Shown here: positions 1 through 6,422 of the stretch, one piece after another
How the letters are laid out: the number at the start of each line of letters is the position of its first letter
Position numbering within the stretch: position 1 is the stretch's first letter
Origin: Phycisphaerales bacterium UBA7812
Lineage (GTDB): Bacteria; Planctomycetota; Phycisphaerae; Phycisphaerales; UBA1924
DNA: 8,941 nt
Direction: 5' to 3'
Assembly (NCBI GenBank): GCA_002480345.1
Contig: DLBY01000052.1
Span: 1-8,941, forward strand
The notes under the pieces: model-generated
Databases searched by the model: none
The model's input: the letters and a program-made list of their open reading frames with translations, nothing else
Told to the model about the DNA's origin: nothing
Program-made: the position numbers and the translations under genes

Positions 1-295
1 CGAAGAGAAACGCGCGTTCGAGGCGATGCGCGAGCGGCTCGCGGAGATCGAGGGGGACGAGCAGTTCGCCAAGGCGGTCGCGGTTCTCGAGACGGTCAAG
101 TCCGCGGAGGCGAAGGAGATGCTCGGCGAGCTCATCACCACCGATCCGCAGCAGGCGGTCGCGTACCTCGACGCGATGAAGGCGAGGCAGCGCGCGAAGG
201 TGATCGCGGAGTTCAACAAGGACGGCGCGACCGATGTGGCAACCGGTTTGCTGGAACAGCTCCGCCTGCACGGCCTGGACACGGGGGTGCAGTGA
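1..295 (+). CDS. YlxF/MotE-like flagellar protein with MgtE_N-type domain (C-terminal part; 5' end outside window)
   Basis: The reading frame is open from the left edge (first full codon at position 2) to the TGA at 293-295, giving the last 97 residues. The visible part begins with a charged helical stretch (EEKRAFEAMRERLAEIE). It continues into a helical repeat of the MgtE N-terminal type: a 'VLETVKSAEAKEMLGEL' helix pair, then 'DPQQAVAYLDAMKARQRAKV', matching the family's 'A..LL..M..RQRA.IL' signature. Cytoplasmic proteins with this domain (YlxF in Bacillus, MotE-like proteins elsewhere) are commonly encoded between fliJ and fliK, which is where this one sits. Their role is poorly defined; a chaperone-like or assembly function is usually assumed. 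The membrane anchor and coiled coil usual at the family's N-terminus would lie upstream. The stop codon sits 12 nt before the proposed fliK start, suggesting translational coupling. Family assignment is fairly sure; the exact orthologue is not. Confidence 0.75.
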   Translation, partial: EEKRAFEAMRERLAEIEGDEQFAKAVAVLETVKSAEAKEMLGELITTDPQQAVAYLDAMKARQRAKVIAEFNKDGATDVATGLLEQLRLHGLDTGVQ

Positions 296-296
296 T

Positions 297-300
297 GGAG
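297..300 (+). promoter_or_regulatory. Ribosome binding site (GGAG) selecting the TTG start of fliK
   Basis: GGAG lies 7 nt upstream of the TTG at 308-310, an ideal spacing. An ATG at 295-297 overlaps the preceding stop codon but opens a different frame that ends after 23 codons (TGA 364-366), so it cannot start fliK. Third-position G/C is high in the TTG frame directly after the start, which supports this choice. Confidence 0.6.
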
Positions 301-307
301 CAGTTCC

Positions 308-1603
308 TTGCGCATCGAGACGCAGATCACGACACCGGACACGGCAGGGCGTGCGCCCCGCGCTGATCGTGCGCCGGGGGCGTCTCCCACGAACCTGGAG
401 TGGGCGAGCGCCTACGACGAGTTGCTCGCGATGCTCGGGGTCTCGCTCGAGGGCGCACAGGGGGGGGCGACGGGACGGACAGGGCCTCTCGGGATCGCGG
501 AGGTCGCGTCGCGAGAGCTTCGCGATCCGCTGGGGCTCGCGACACGGACCGCGGCGGTCAGCCCCCCGGATCGCCCGCTGCTGAACGCCCCCGCGACGCG
601 GGCAGGGGAGGCACGCGGGGCGGCAACGCCCGAGGTTCGGGGGGAATCGTCGCAGCATGTGACAACGCGGCGGGGCGGTTCTGAGTCCCCTGGGTCGGGG
701 GACGGGGCCAAGGGTGCGCGCTCTGAGTCTTGGGGCGCTCGTCGCGGCGGGAACGATGGCGGCTCGGAATCGCGTGGAGGGGCACATCAGGACGCAGCGT
801 CGGAAGGGGAACGCAGCGGGACGAGAGGCGTCGATGCACCGTTCCCGGGGCGCGCGCGCGCCGGCGGGCCTGTCGGGCCTGTTGCGGCGGGCAGCGCGGG
901 CGTGTCCGGCGCGCCGGGTGCATCGGCGAGCGGCCCGTCTGGCGGGGTTTCCGCGATCGGGGGTGTGAACGGTGCGGCGGTCCGCACGAGCGGGGCGCGT
1001 CGGGCGGCTCCATCTCCTTCTGCAAACGCACAGCATTTGCGCATGCAGCAGGCGGAGATTGCGCCCCAGATCGCCAAGGGTCTCGCGTCGCTCGTGCTGA
1101 AGGAGGGCGGACGGGCGCAGATCCAGTTGCGACCGGAGGCCCTGGGCCGCGTGGAGGTGGATCTCTCGATCCGCGACGGGGTCGTCAACGCGACGATGTC
1201 GGCGGAGAACGAAACGGCACGCGACTTGCTCAACAGCGAGTTGGACCGTTTGCGTGCGCTGCTGGAGCGGCGCGGCTTGCGGGTGGAGAAGCTGGAGATC
1301 GTGTCCGACCCTGCGGAGCCGGAGGCTCGGGGCGGGACGGACCCGAATCGCGGGAGCCGATGGACATCGGCGCAGGATGATGCCCGCGGGACCGGCACGG
1401 ATGCTGGGCAGAGCTCGCCGTGGAGCGGCGGGGATGAACAACGCGGGCGGGACGGAGTCCCACGGCCTCTCGCGGAGCGGGGGCGGCTCGATTCGGACGC
1501 GGGCGAGGCGGAGACCTCCGCGCCGTTGGACACAGGCGAGCGTGCGGCACAAGGCGGGTGGAGACCGGCCGGGCTGTGGGTGCGTCTGGACACCGTGGCG
1601 TAG
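308..1603 (+). CDS. fliK: Flagellar hook-length control protein FliK
   Basis: The 431-residue product has the standard FliK layout: a long, weakly structured N-terminal ruler region followed by the conserved C-terminal switch domain. The C-terminal domain (Flg_hook, about residues 255-333) is clear, with 'QIQLRPEALGRVEVDLSI' and then 'NETARDLLNSELDRLRALLE' and 'LRVEKLEI'. FliK is exported during hook growth, senses hook length, and makes FlhB switch from hook to filament substrates. Residues about 95-240 are Gly/Ser/Ala/Arg-rich with three loose (G/R)SES repeats near residues 124-155, more Arg/Gly-rich than the Gln/Pro/Thr-rich linkers common elsewhere. About 95 further polar, Gly/Asp-rich residues follow the switch domain. 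The start is TTG, chosen by its ribosome binding site; no in-frame ATG lies between the preceding stop and the TTG. Identity rests on the C-terminal domain and on position before flgD. All three forward frames are open for long stretches here, but only this one carries the domain. Confidence 0.93.
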   Translation: MRIETQITTPDTAGRAPRADRAPGASPTNLEWASAYDELLAMLGVSLEGAQGGATGRTGPLGIAEVASRELRDPLGLATRTAAVSPPDRPLLNAPATRAGEARGAATPEVRGESSQHVTTRRGGSESPGSGDGAKGARSESWGARRGGNDGGSESRGGAHQDAASEGERSGTRGVDAPFPGRARAGGPVGPVAAGSAGVSGAPGASASGPSGGVSAIGGVNGAAVRTSGARRAAPSPSANAQHLRMQQAEIAPQIAKGLASLVLKEGGRAQIQLRPEALGRVEVDLSIRDGVVNATMSAENETARDLLNSELDRLRALLERRGLRVEKLEIVSDPAEPEARGGTDPNRGSRWTSAQDDARGTGTDAGQSSPWSGGDEQRGRDGVPRPLAERGRLDSDAGEAETSAPLDTGERAAQGGWRPAGLWVRLDTVA

Positions 1604-1629
1604 ATCCGCCGGCTTTGCCGGTTGGGATC
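1603..1629 (+). other. Hairpin directly after the fliK stop codon
   Basis: GATCC at 1603-1607 pairs with GGATC at 1625-1629, and inside it CCGGC at 1609-1613 pairs with GCCGG at 1617-1621 across a TTT loop, leaving a 1x3 internal loop. The outer stem includes the last base of the TAG. No T-tract follows, so it is not a standard intrinsic terminator. It could protect the 3' end of a processed message or cause partial attenuation. The rest of the 100-nt fliK-flgD gap shows nothing else recognisable before the flgD ribosome binding site. Confidence 0.45.
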
Positions 1630-1703
1630 GCGTGCACAACAGGTGACCCGGATGATGCGGGCGGGGATCGCCGCGCCGTCGCGCCGGGCGGGAGACACGA
1701 GCG

Positions 1704-2198
1704 ATGAGCGCGATCGGTACACCCAGTTTGCTGGGCGGGGAGACGGTGCGCACACCGACCCGCGGCTTCTCGGAGATCAGTTCCGAGGAGTTCATGAGCA
1801 TGATCCTCAGCGAATTGACCAACCAGGATCCGCTCGAGCCCAACGACACGGAGAACCTGCTGAACCAGATCTCGACGATCCGCTCGATCGAGTCGGACGA
1901 GGCGATGCTCGGATCGCTGGACAGCATGCTGGATTCGAGCGAGTTCGCGAGCGCCGCGAACCTGATCGGGACGCTGGTCAGCGGTGTCACGGAAGACGGT
2001 CGCCGCGTCGCGGATGTGGTGCTGAGCGTGAGCCGAACGCTGGACGGGCCCGTGCTGAACCTGTTCGATGGCAGCCGGGTGCCCTTCGAGAGCGTGGACG
2101 AGGTCGTGGCGCCGCTCCCGCTCGATGATGGCGGGACGGACGGCGATGACGGCTCGAACGATCAGGACGACGGGGACGACAACGGGGGGAACGGATGA
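1704..2198 (+). CDS. flgD: Flagellar hook-cap protein FlgD (short form without Ig-like domain)
   Basis: FlgD caps the growing hook and is needed for FlgE to assemble. The 164-residue product carries the family's N-terminal signature at residues 30-58: 'FMSMILSELTNQDPLEPND' then 'LLNQISTIRSIES'. Residues about 85-135 ('LIGTLVSGVTEDGRRVADVV' onward) fit the following tudor-like beta half of FlgD. The Ig-like domain found in FlgD proteins of about 220 residues is absent, as in the short Bacillus FlgD. In its place residues 141-164 form a tail made almost only of Asp, Gly and Asn. The ATG is preceded by GGAG at 1691-1694 with 9-nt spacing. The stop overlaps the next gene by 4 nt (ATGA), which implies translational coupling. 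Function is assigned from the N-terminal motif and from position between fliK and flgE. Confidence 0.92.
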   Translation: MSAIGTPSLLGGETVRTPTRGFSEISSEEFMSMILSELTNQDPLEPNDTENLLNQISTIRSIESDEAMLGSLDSMLDSSEFASAANLIGTLVSGVTEDGRRVADVVLSVSRTLDGPVLNLFDGSRVPFESVDEVVAPLPLDDGGTDGDDGSNDQDDGDDNGGNG

Positions 2199-2659
2199 CA
2201 CCCGCGGCTGGCGCGTTGCTGGGGCTTCTCGGTTCGGGGGTCAACCTGCTCCGGCAGGCGGGGGCGGCGAAGCCGAGCGTTGAGGGTGCCTCGTTCGACG
2301 ATCTGCTGTCGATGGCGCGCTCGGGAACGCTGCGCGAGGGGGAGCCGATCCGCGTCGGGAACGGCGTGGAGTTGACCCCTGACCAGCTCGAGCGGCTTGG
2401 CGCAGCGGCGGCGGAACTCGAGAAGGCGGGGGCGCAGCGCGGGGTGATCATGATCGACGGGAAAGCGATCGAGTACGAGGTCGCGACGCGGACGGTGGTG
2501 CGCGAGCTCGACCCGACGGAAACCTCGGCGCTGTCGGGCATCGACGCGTTCGTGCGCGCGCCGGACGAGGCGGGGGACGGGGTGATCCGGACGCCCGCTT
2601 TCGCGCGGGGCGCGAGCGCCTCGCTGCTGCGGGCGCTCGGGGAGCACGGGGCGGCGTGA
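2195..2659 (+). CDS. TIGR02530-type flagellar operon protein (function unknown)
   Basis: This 154-residue protein sits between flgD and flgE, the standard place of the small 'flagellar operon protein' family TIGR02530 in spirochaete- and Firmicute-type operons. Its core (about residues 34-104) fits that family: 'SFDDLLSM' near the start, then 'GVELTPDQLERLGAAAAELE' (a helix following a 'gi.l.....l..a...a..KG' pattern), then 'GVIMIDGKAIEYEVATRTVV', a beta hairpin of the type 'slvl.d..a.vVsv.nrtVi'. A Gly/Ala-rich amphipathic start (residues 1-25) and a C-terminal extension (residues 105-154) flank the core. No signal peptide or membrane segment is clear. The biochemical role of the family is not established; the location suggests a part in hook assembly. 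Translation is probably coupled to flgD through the ATGA overlap, helped by the G-run at 2184-2190. I am fairly sure of the family, less so of the domain edges. Confidence 0.72.
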   Translation: MTPAAGALLGLLGSGVNLLRQAGAAKPSVEGASFDDLLSMARSGTLREGEPIRVGNGVELTPDQLERLGAAAAELEKAGAQRGVIMIDGKAIEYEVATRTVVRELDPTETSALSGIDAFVRAPDEAGDGVIRTPAFARGASASLLRALGEHGAA

Positions 2660-2729
2660 CCCGGGCGGTCGGGTGAGCACGGCGACGCGCGGCGCGGGGC
2701 GATGACCGGCGGCGCACGGAGGGATTGCG

Positions 2730-4451
2730 ATGGCATCGACGACGGCGTTCTACACGGGGCTGAGCGGGCTGAGCGTGCACGCGCGGCGGCTCGATGTGAT
2801 CGGTAACAACATCGCGAATGTCAACACGACGGCGTACAAGCAGACGCGCCTGGAACTGCAGAACGCGATGCCGCGCACGATCAACCCGGGGACGGAGCCC
2901 AGGCAGGCGACGGGCGGGACGAATCCTTACCAGGTGGGTCTGGGTGTTTCGATTTCCGGGACGACTCGGAATTTCACCACGGGGTCGATCACCCCGACGG
3001 GCGATCCGCGCGACCTCGCGATCGAAGGAGACGGGTTCTTCATCGTGCAGCGCGGGGACGACACTTTCTACACCCGGAACGGTGCTTTCCGGCAGGACGC
3101 GGCTGACGATCTCGTCACGATCAACGGCGAGAAGGTCATGGGTTTCGGCGTGGACGGGGATTTCAACATCGTCGAGGGGGCGCTCACGGAGATCAACATC
3201 CCCGTCGGACGCCTCCAGATCAGCGAGCCCACGACGCTGGTGAACTACGCGGGCAACCTCAACGCGGGCGGGCTCGTCGCGCAGAGTGGGAGCCTGACCA
3301 ATCTGTTCGCGACCGGCACGACGGGCCTGCGCACGACCGGCGGCGCGATCGCGGCGGGCACGACACCCCTGACGAGCCTCGCGGATCCGAACCTCGGCGG
3401 GGCGCTCTTCGTCGCGGGGGACACGCTGCGGCTCGAGGGCGCGACGCGGGGCGGGACGCGGGTGCCCGCGGCGGATCTCGCGATCGGCGCCGGGACGACC
3501 GTCGCGGATCTGCTCGCGTTCCTGAACACCAACCTCGGGATCCACAGCACGGGGGCCGCGAACCCGGACGGGGCGTTCCCGGGTGCGTCGATCGACGCGG
3601 ACGGGGTGATCAACATCGTCGGGAACACGGGCGAGTCGTCGACCATCGCGCTGGATTCGGCGGACCTGAAGCGTCTCGACTCGGACGGGGTGCTCGCGGG
3701 CCTGCCCTTCGCGACGGCGAACCAGGCGCCCTCCACGGGGGAGGCGGACCGGACAACGACGATCGTCTACGACTCGCTGGGCAACGAGGTCGAGGTGACC
3801 GTTTCGTTCACGCTGGTGAGCAAGAACACCAACGGGACGACCTGGCGGTACGACATCTTCAGCCCCGACAACGAGGGCGCCGGGCCTTTCCTCGGGACGG
3901 GCGAGGTCTCGTTCGATTCGCTGGGCGAGCTGACGAGCAACGACCCGGTGTCGGTCAGCCTGAGCCGGGCGGGGACCGGGGCGGCCTCCCCGCTGAACTT
4001 CAATCTCCAGCTCTCGAGCGGGAACGGTCGGATGACGGCGTTGACGGACACCCCGAGCCAGTTCGCGCCGGTGTTCCGCGACGGCGTGCCGACGGGGACG
4101 CTCGAGCAGTTCGGGGTCGACCGCGACGGGACGATCATCGGTGCGTTCGACAACGGTGTGACGCGCACGCTGGGGCGCGTCGCGGTCGCGCGTTTCATCA
4201 ACAACAACGGTCTGGTCGACGAGGGCAACGCGCTGTACCGCGTCGGCGCGAACAGCGGGCCCGCGATCGTCACGGCGCCGGGCGAGCAGGCGGCGGGGTT
4301 CGTCACCAGCGGGGCGCTGGAACTGAGCAATGTCGATCTCGGGCAGGAGTTCATCGACCTGATCCTGACGAGCACGGGGTATTCCGCGTCGTCGCGGGTC
4401 ATCCAGACGACCGACGAGCTGATGCAGCAGCTCCTGGTCATCGGGCGATGA
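2730..4451 (+). CDS. flgE: Flagellar hook protein FlgE (enlarged, 573 residues)
   Basis: FlgE is the subunit of the extracellular hook, the flexible joint between rod and filament. The N-terminus has the rod/hook/filament signature 'LDVIGNNIANVNTTAYKQTR' (residues 21-40). It is followed by the conserved 'GVSISGTTRNFTTGSI' and 'DLAIEGDGFFIVQ' segments and 'FYTRNGAFRQD'. A FlaE-type domain begins near residue 341 ('TTTIVYDSLGNEVEVTVSF'). The C-terminus has the matching axial helix 'LELSNVDLGQEFIDLILTS' and ends 'ELMQQLLVIGR'. At 573 residues it is clearly longer than the roughly 400-residue enteric hook protein. The extra mass lies at about residues 185-335 and includes a flagellin-IN-like stretch ('GDTLRLEGATRGG', then 'TTVADLLAFLNTNLGI'). 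This part probably forms a surface domain. There is no cysteine, so the Cys-dependent lysinoalanine cross-link of spirochaete hooks cannot form. GGAGGG at 2718-2723 lies 6 nt before the ATG. Confidence 0.96.
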   Translation: MASTTAFYTGLSGLSVHARRLDVIGNNIANVNTTAYKQTRLELQNAMPRTINPGTEPRQATGGTNPYQVGLGVSISGTTRNFTTGSITPTGDPRDLAIEGDGFFIVQRGDDTFYTRNGAFRQDAADDLVTINGEKVMGFGVDGDFNIVEGALTEINIPVGRLQISEPTTLVNYAGNLNAGGLVAQSGSLTNLFATGTTGLRTTGGAIAAGTTPLTSLADPNLGGALFVAGDTLRLEGATRGGTRVPAADLAIGAGTTVADLLAFLNTNLGIHSTGAANPDGAFPGASIDADGVINIVGNTGESSTIALDSADLKRLDSDGVLAGLPFATANQAPSTGEADRTTTIVYDSLGNEVEVTVSFTLVSKNTNGTTWRYDIFSPDNEGAGPFLGTGEVSFDSLGELTSNDPVSVSLSRAGTGAASPLNFNLQLSSGNGRMTALTDTPSQFAPVFRDGVPTGTLEQFGVDRDGTIIGAFDNGVTRTLGRVAVARFINNNGLVDEGNALYRVGANSGPAIVTAPGEQAAGFVTSGALELSNVDLGQEFIDLILTSTGYSASSRVIQTTDELMQQLLVIGR

Positions 4452-4482
4452 GGCGGCGCGGCGCGAGCGGGAGGCTGCCGGC

Positions 4483-4680
4483 ATGATCAGCGTGACGCGA
4501 CTCAACGGGGACCGGTTCGTGCTCAACGCGGAGCTCATCCGGACGGTCGAGGAGAGCCCCGACACGATCATCACCCTCGTCAACGGGGACCACATCGTGG
4601 TCAGAGAGCCCATGCGCGAGATCGTCCGCCTCGTGATCGAGTACGGGCGGCACCTCCGACGCATGGTCCCGGCGAGTTAG
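4483..4680 (+). CDS. flbD: FlbD family protein (SwrD-like motor power factor)
   Basis: This 65-residue protein has the full FlbD/SwrD signature: an opening 'MISVTRLNGDRFVLNAELIR', then 'TVEESPDTIITLVNGDHIVV', and a C-terminal helix 'MREIVRLVIEYGRHLRR'. The length matches the family (about 60-70 residues). It is not the sigma-54 activator of Caulobacter that shares the name FlbD. In Bacillus subtilis the homologue SwrD (YlzI) raises the power of the flagellar motor, probably through the stator; the mechanism is unknown. Location directly upstream of motA, here and in spirochaetes, agrees with a stator-related role. GGGAGG at 4469-4474 lies 8 nt before the ATG, and the gene starts 31 nt after flgE stops, so it is probably co-transcribed with flgE. 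Confidence 0.92.
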   Translation: MISVTRLNGDRFVLNAELIRTVEESPDTIITLVNGDHIVVREPMREIVRLVIEYGRHLRRMVPAS

Positions 4681-4857
4681 CGATCCGGACGCGCCGGCAC
4701 CACGCCTGAACCGGGGATGAGGCGGCGCACGCCGATGCTGCGGGTTCGGTCTGCAACGGGATGCGCCCGCGTCGCGGCGGAGCGGTCGTCGCGGTCCGAT
4801 CAAGTCGGGGCGCTGGTGGGTCGATGCTCTCCCGCGAGCGCTCGGATGCGCTGACGC
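4681..4857 (+). other. flbD-motA intergenic region, no supported gene
   Basis: This stretch of about 180 nt separates flbD from the motA ribosome binding site and is the longest gap in the first two thirds of the window. It could hold an internal promoter for the stator genes, but no convincing -35/-10, sigma-28 or sigma-54 site is visible. The only near match is a GCCGATGC at 4731-4738, like a sigma-28 -10 box but without a proper -35. A GCCT/AGGC pairing (4704-4707 with 4719-4722) could form a weak hairpin. Confidence 0.3.
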
Positions 4858-4862
4858 GGAGG
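4858..4862 (+). promoter_or_regulatory. Ribosome binding site (GGAGG) selecting the GTG start of motA
   Basis: GGAGG ends 7 nt before the GTG at 4870. The ATG at 4863, immediately next to it, is out of frame and too close to serve. The GTG begins the residues expected of a MotA N-terminus (MDIGTIAGLG), so the start is well supported. Confidence 0.75.
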
Positions 4863-4869
4863 ATGCCCC

Positions 4870-5643
4870 GTGGATATCGGAACCATCGCAGGACTCGGCA
4901 TCGCGATCGTTGCTATCGGGTTGTCCATCGTCCTGGGCGGCGGGAATCCCGCGTCGCTGATCAATATCCCGTCGATCCTCGTGGTGTGCGGGGGGACGGC
5001 GGGCGCGATCGTGGCGTCGTTCCCGCTCGCGAATGTGCTCAAGGTGCACACGATCTTCCTGAAGGCGATCTTCGGGGAGAACAACGACGCGCTGGCGACG
5101 ATCAAGACGCTCGTGCAGTACGCGGAGATCGCCCGGCGTGACGGCATCCTGAGCCTGGAGAGCCATATCGAGGACCTGAACGATCCGTTCATCGTCCGCG
5201 GGATCAAGATGGCGGTCGACGGCACGGACCCCGAGCTGATCCGCACGATCATGGACACCGAGCTCGAGGCGTCGATGGAGCGGCACGCGCAGGGCAAGGC
5301 GATCCTCGACACCACGGGCAAGATGGCGCCCGCGTTCGGGATGATCGGGACGCTGATGGGCCTGATCTTCATGCTGCAGAGCATGGACGACCCGAGCGCG
5401 ATCGGCCCCGGCATGGCGGTCGCGCTCATCACCACGATGTACGGCGCGATCATCGCGAATGTGGTGACGGGTCCGATCGCGGAGAAGCTGGGCGCCAACG
5501 ACGCGGACGAGGTGCTCGTCAAGACGATCATCATCGCGGGCGTGATGTCGATCCAGTCGGGCGACAACCCCCGGGTGGTCGAGAGCAAGCTGATGACCTA
5601 CCTGCCGCCCTCGAAGCGCGCGGCGCTCGAAGAGGCCGCCTGA
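4870..5643 (+). CDS. motA: Flagellar motor stator protein MotA
   Basis: MotA forms a pentamer around a MotB dimer in the inner membrane and turns ion flow into torque on the C-ring. The 257-residue product has the usual four membrane segments: about residues 3-23, 31-51, 152-172 and 180-202. Between segments 2 and 3 is the cytoplasmic loop with the torque-generating motif 'ARRDGILSLESHIED'; Arg89 and Glu97 match the charged pair Arg90/Glu98 of E. coli. The two conserved prolines are present: Pro154 in 'KMAPAFGMIGTLMGL' (E. coli Pro173) and Pro202 in 'VVTGPIAEKLG' (Pro222). Thr161 stands where proton-type E. coli MotA has Ala180, and sodium-type PomA has Thr in this place. The gene starts at GTG and is followed 19 nt after its stop by motB, so the pair is certainly co-translated. 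Confidence 0.97.
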   Translation: MDIGTIAGLGIAIVAIGLSIVLGGGNPASLINIPSILVVCGGTAGAIVASFPLANVLKVHTIFLKAIFGENNDALATIKTLVQYAEIARRDGILSLESHIEDLNDPFIVRGIKMAVDGTDPELIRTIMDTELEASMERHAQGKAILDTTGKMAPAFGMIGTLMGLIFMLQSMDDPSAIGPGMAVALITTMYGAIIANVVTGPIAEKLGANDADEVLVKTIIIAGVMSIQSGDNPRVVESKLMTYLPPSKRAALEEAA

Positions 5644-5662
5644 CCCCGGGGAGGACGCCGCG

Positions 5663-6403
5663 ATGGCGAAGCGGAAGCCCCCCAAGGGCAGCGACATCCC
5701 GGAGTGGGTGGTGACCTACGGCGACCTGATGTCGCTGCTTTTGTGCTTCTTCATCCTGCTGGTCGCGTTCAGCGAGCCCAAGAAGCCCGACGAGTTCCGC
5801 AAGGTGCTCGAGAAGATCCGCGAGGCGCTGGGTTTCAAGGGCGGGATCGGGGTCAACGACATCGAGATCCAGTCCGCGAACGCGGAGATCACGATCAAGT
5901 CGCAGAATGTGAACCGGGGGCACGACGGGCGCTTCGTCGACGAGGTCCCGCAGCGGAACATCGTGGGCATCGCGCCGCAGATGACCGTCGTCGAGGAGGG
6001 CAACCTGCACTCGATCGGCGGGGCGCTGCCCTTCAGCGCCGGGAGCACGGAGCTGAGCCTCGATGCGCGGGCCCAGCTCCGCGACACCGTCGCGCCCCAG
6101 ATCCGCGACAAGAAGTACATCGTCCGCGTGGTGGGGCACTCGTGGGGCCCGCAGGACCAGACCCTGGGCGGGCACATGCTCGTCTCGTTCGAGCGGGCGC
6201 TCGCGGTGCGGGACTTCCTCGTCGACGAGTGCGGGGTCGATCCGATGATCTTCCGCCTCGAGATCGCGGGGGATCACCAGCCCAGCCCCGAATCGAACGG
6301 CGCGAGCCCTTCGAGCAACCGGCGCGTGCAGGTGTACATGACCGACAAGACCGTGGACCAGGTCCACCCGGACCCGTTCGGGACCGGGCGGAGCAAGGAC
6401 TGA
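5663..6403 (+). CDS. motB: Flagellar motor stator protein MotB with atypical OmpA-like domain
   Basis: MotB anchors the stator to peptidoglycan and carries the ion-binding Asp. The 246-residue product has a short cytoplasmic N-terminus, then the single membrane segment (about residues 16-36) with the motif 'PEWVVTYGDLMSLLLCFF'; Asp21 is the ion-binding residue (Asp32 in E. coli). An amphipathic stretch (about residues 42-58) fits the plug helix. The OmpA-like domain covers about residues 115-227: 'LPFSAGSTELSLDARAQL', 'VGHSWGP', 'VSFERALAVRDFLVDECGV' and 'NRRVQVYM'. Arg178 in the 'FERA' helix and the NRRV motif (219-222) are kept, but the usual Asp of 'GHTD' is Trp161 here, and the loop after it is about two residues longer than usual. 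GGGGAGG at 5648-5654 lies 8 nt before the ATG. Identity is certain from the membrane segment and from pairing with motA. Confidence 0.96.
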   Translation: MAKRKPPKGSDIPEWVVTYGDLMSLLLCFFILLVAFSEPKKPDEFRKVLEKIREALGFKGGIGVNDIEIQSANAEITIKSQNVNRGHDGRFVDEVPQRNIVGIAPQMTVVEEGNLHSIGGALPFSAGSTELSLDARAQLRDTVAPQIRDKKYIVRVVGHSWGPQDQTLGGHMLVSFERALAVRDFLVDECGVDPMIFRLEIAGDHQPSPESNGASPSSNRRVQVYMTDKTVDQVHPDPFGTGRSKD

Positions 6404-6422
6404 TTCGCTGGAGGGACGCGCG

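Noticed and set aside
730..1380. 216-residue + strand ORF overlapping fliK in another frame
   Set aside because: Arg/Gly-rich shadow frame; the FliK switch domain is encoded in the 308-1603 frame across the same bases.
4483..4680. FlbD as a sigma-54-dependent transcriptional activator (Caulobacter FlbD)
   Set aside because: The product has only 65 residues and matches the small FlbD/SwrD family; no AAA+ or receiver domain is present.
4731..4738. GCCGATGC resembling a sigma-28 -10 element upstream of motA
   Set aside because: No TAAA-like -35 at the right distance, and two mismatches to GCCGATAA; not enough to call a promoter.
4717..4854. 45-codon ORF in the flbD-motA gap starting at ATG 4717
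   Set aside because: The G-run is too close to the ATG to be a ribosome binding site, the product is Arg/Ser-rich without a family signature, and nothing else supports it.
2448..5697. Very long open frames on the - strand (738 residues at 2448-4664 and 419 residues at 4438-5697)
   Set aside because: They lie antisense to flgE, flbD and motA, are Arg/Pro/His-rich without any recognisable domain, and arise because stop codons are rare opposite GC-rich coding DNA.
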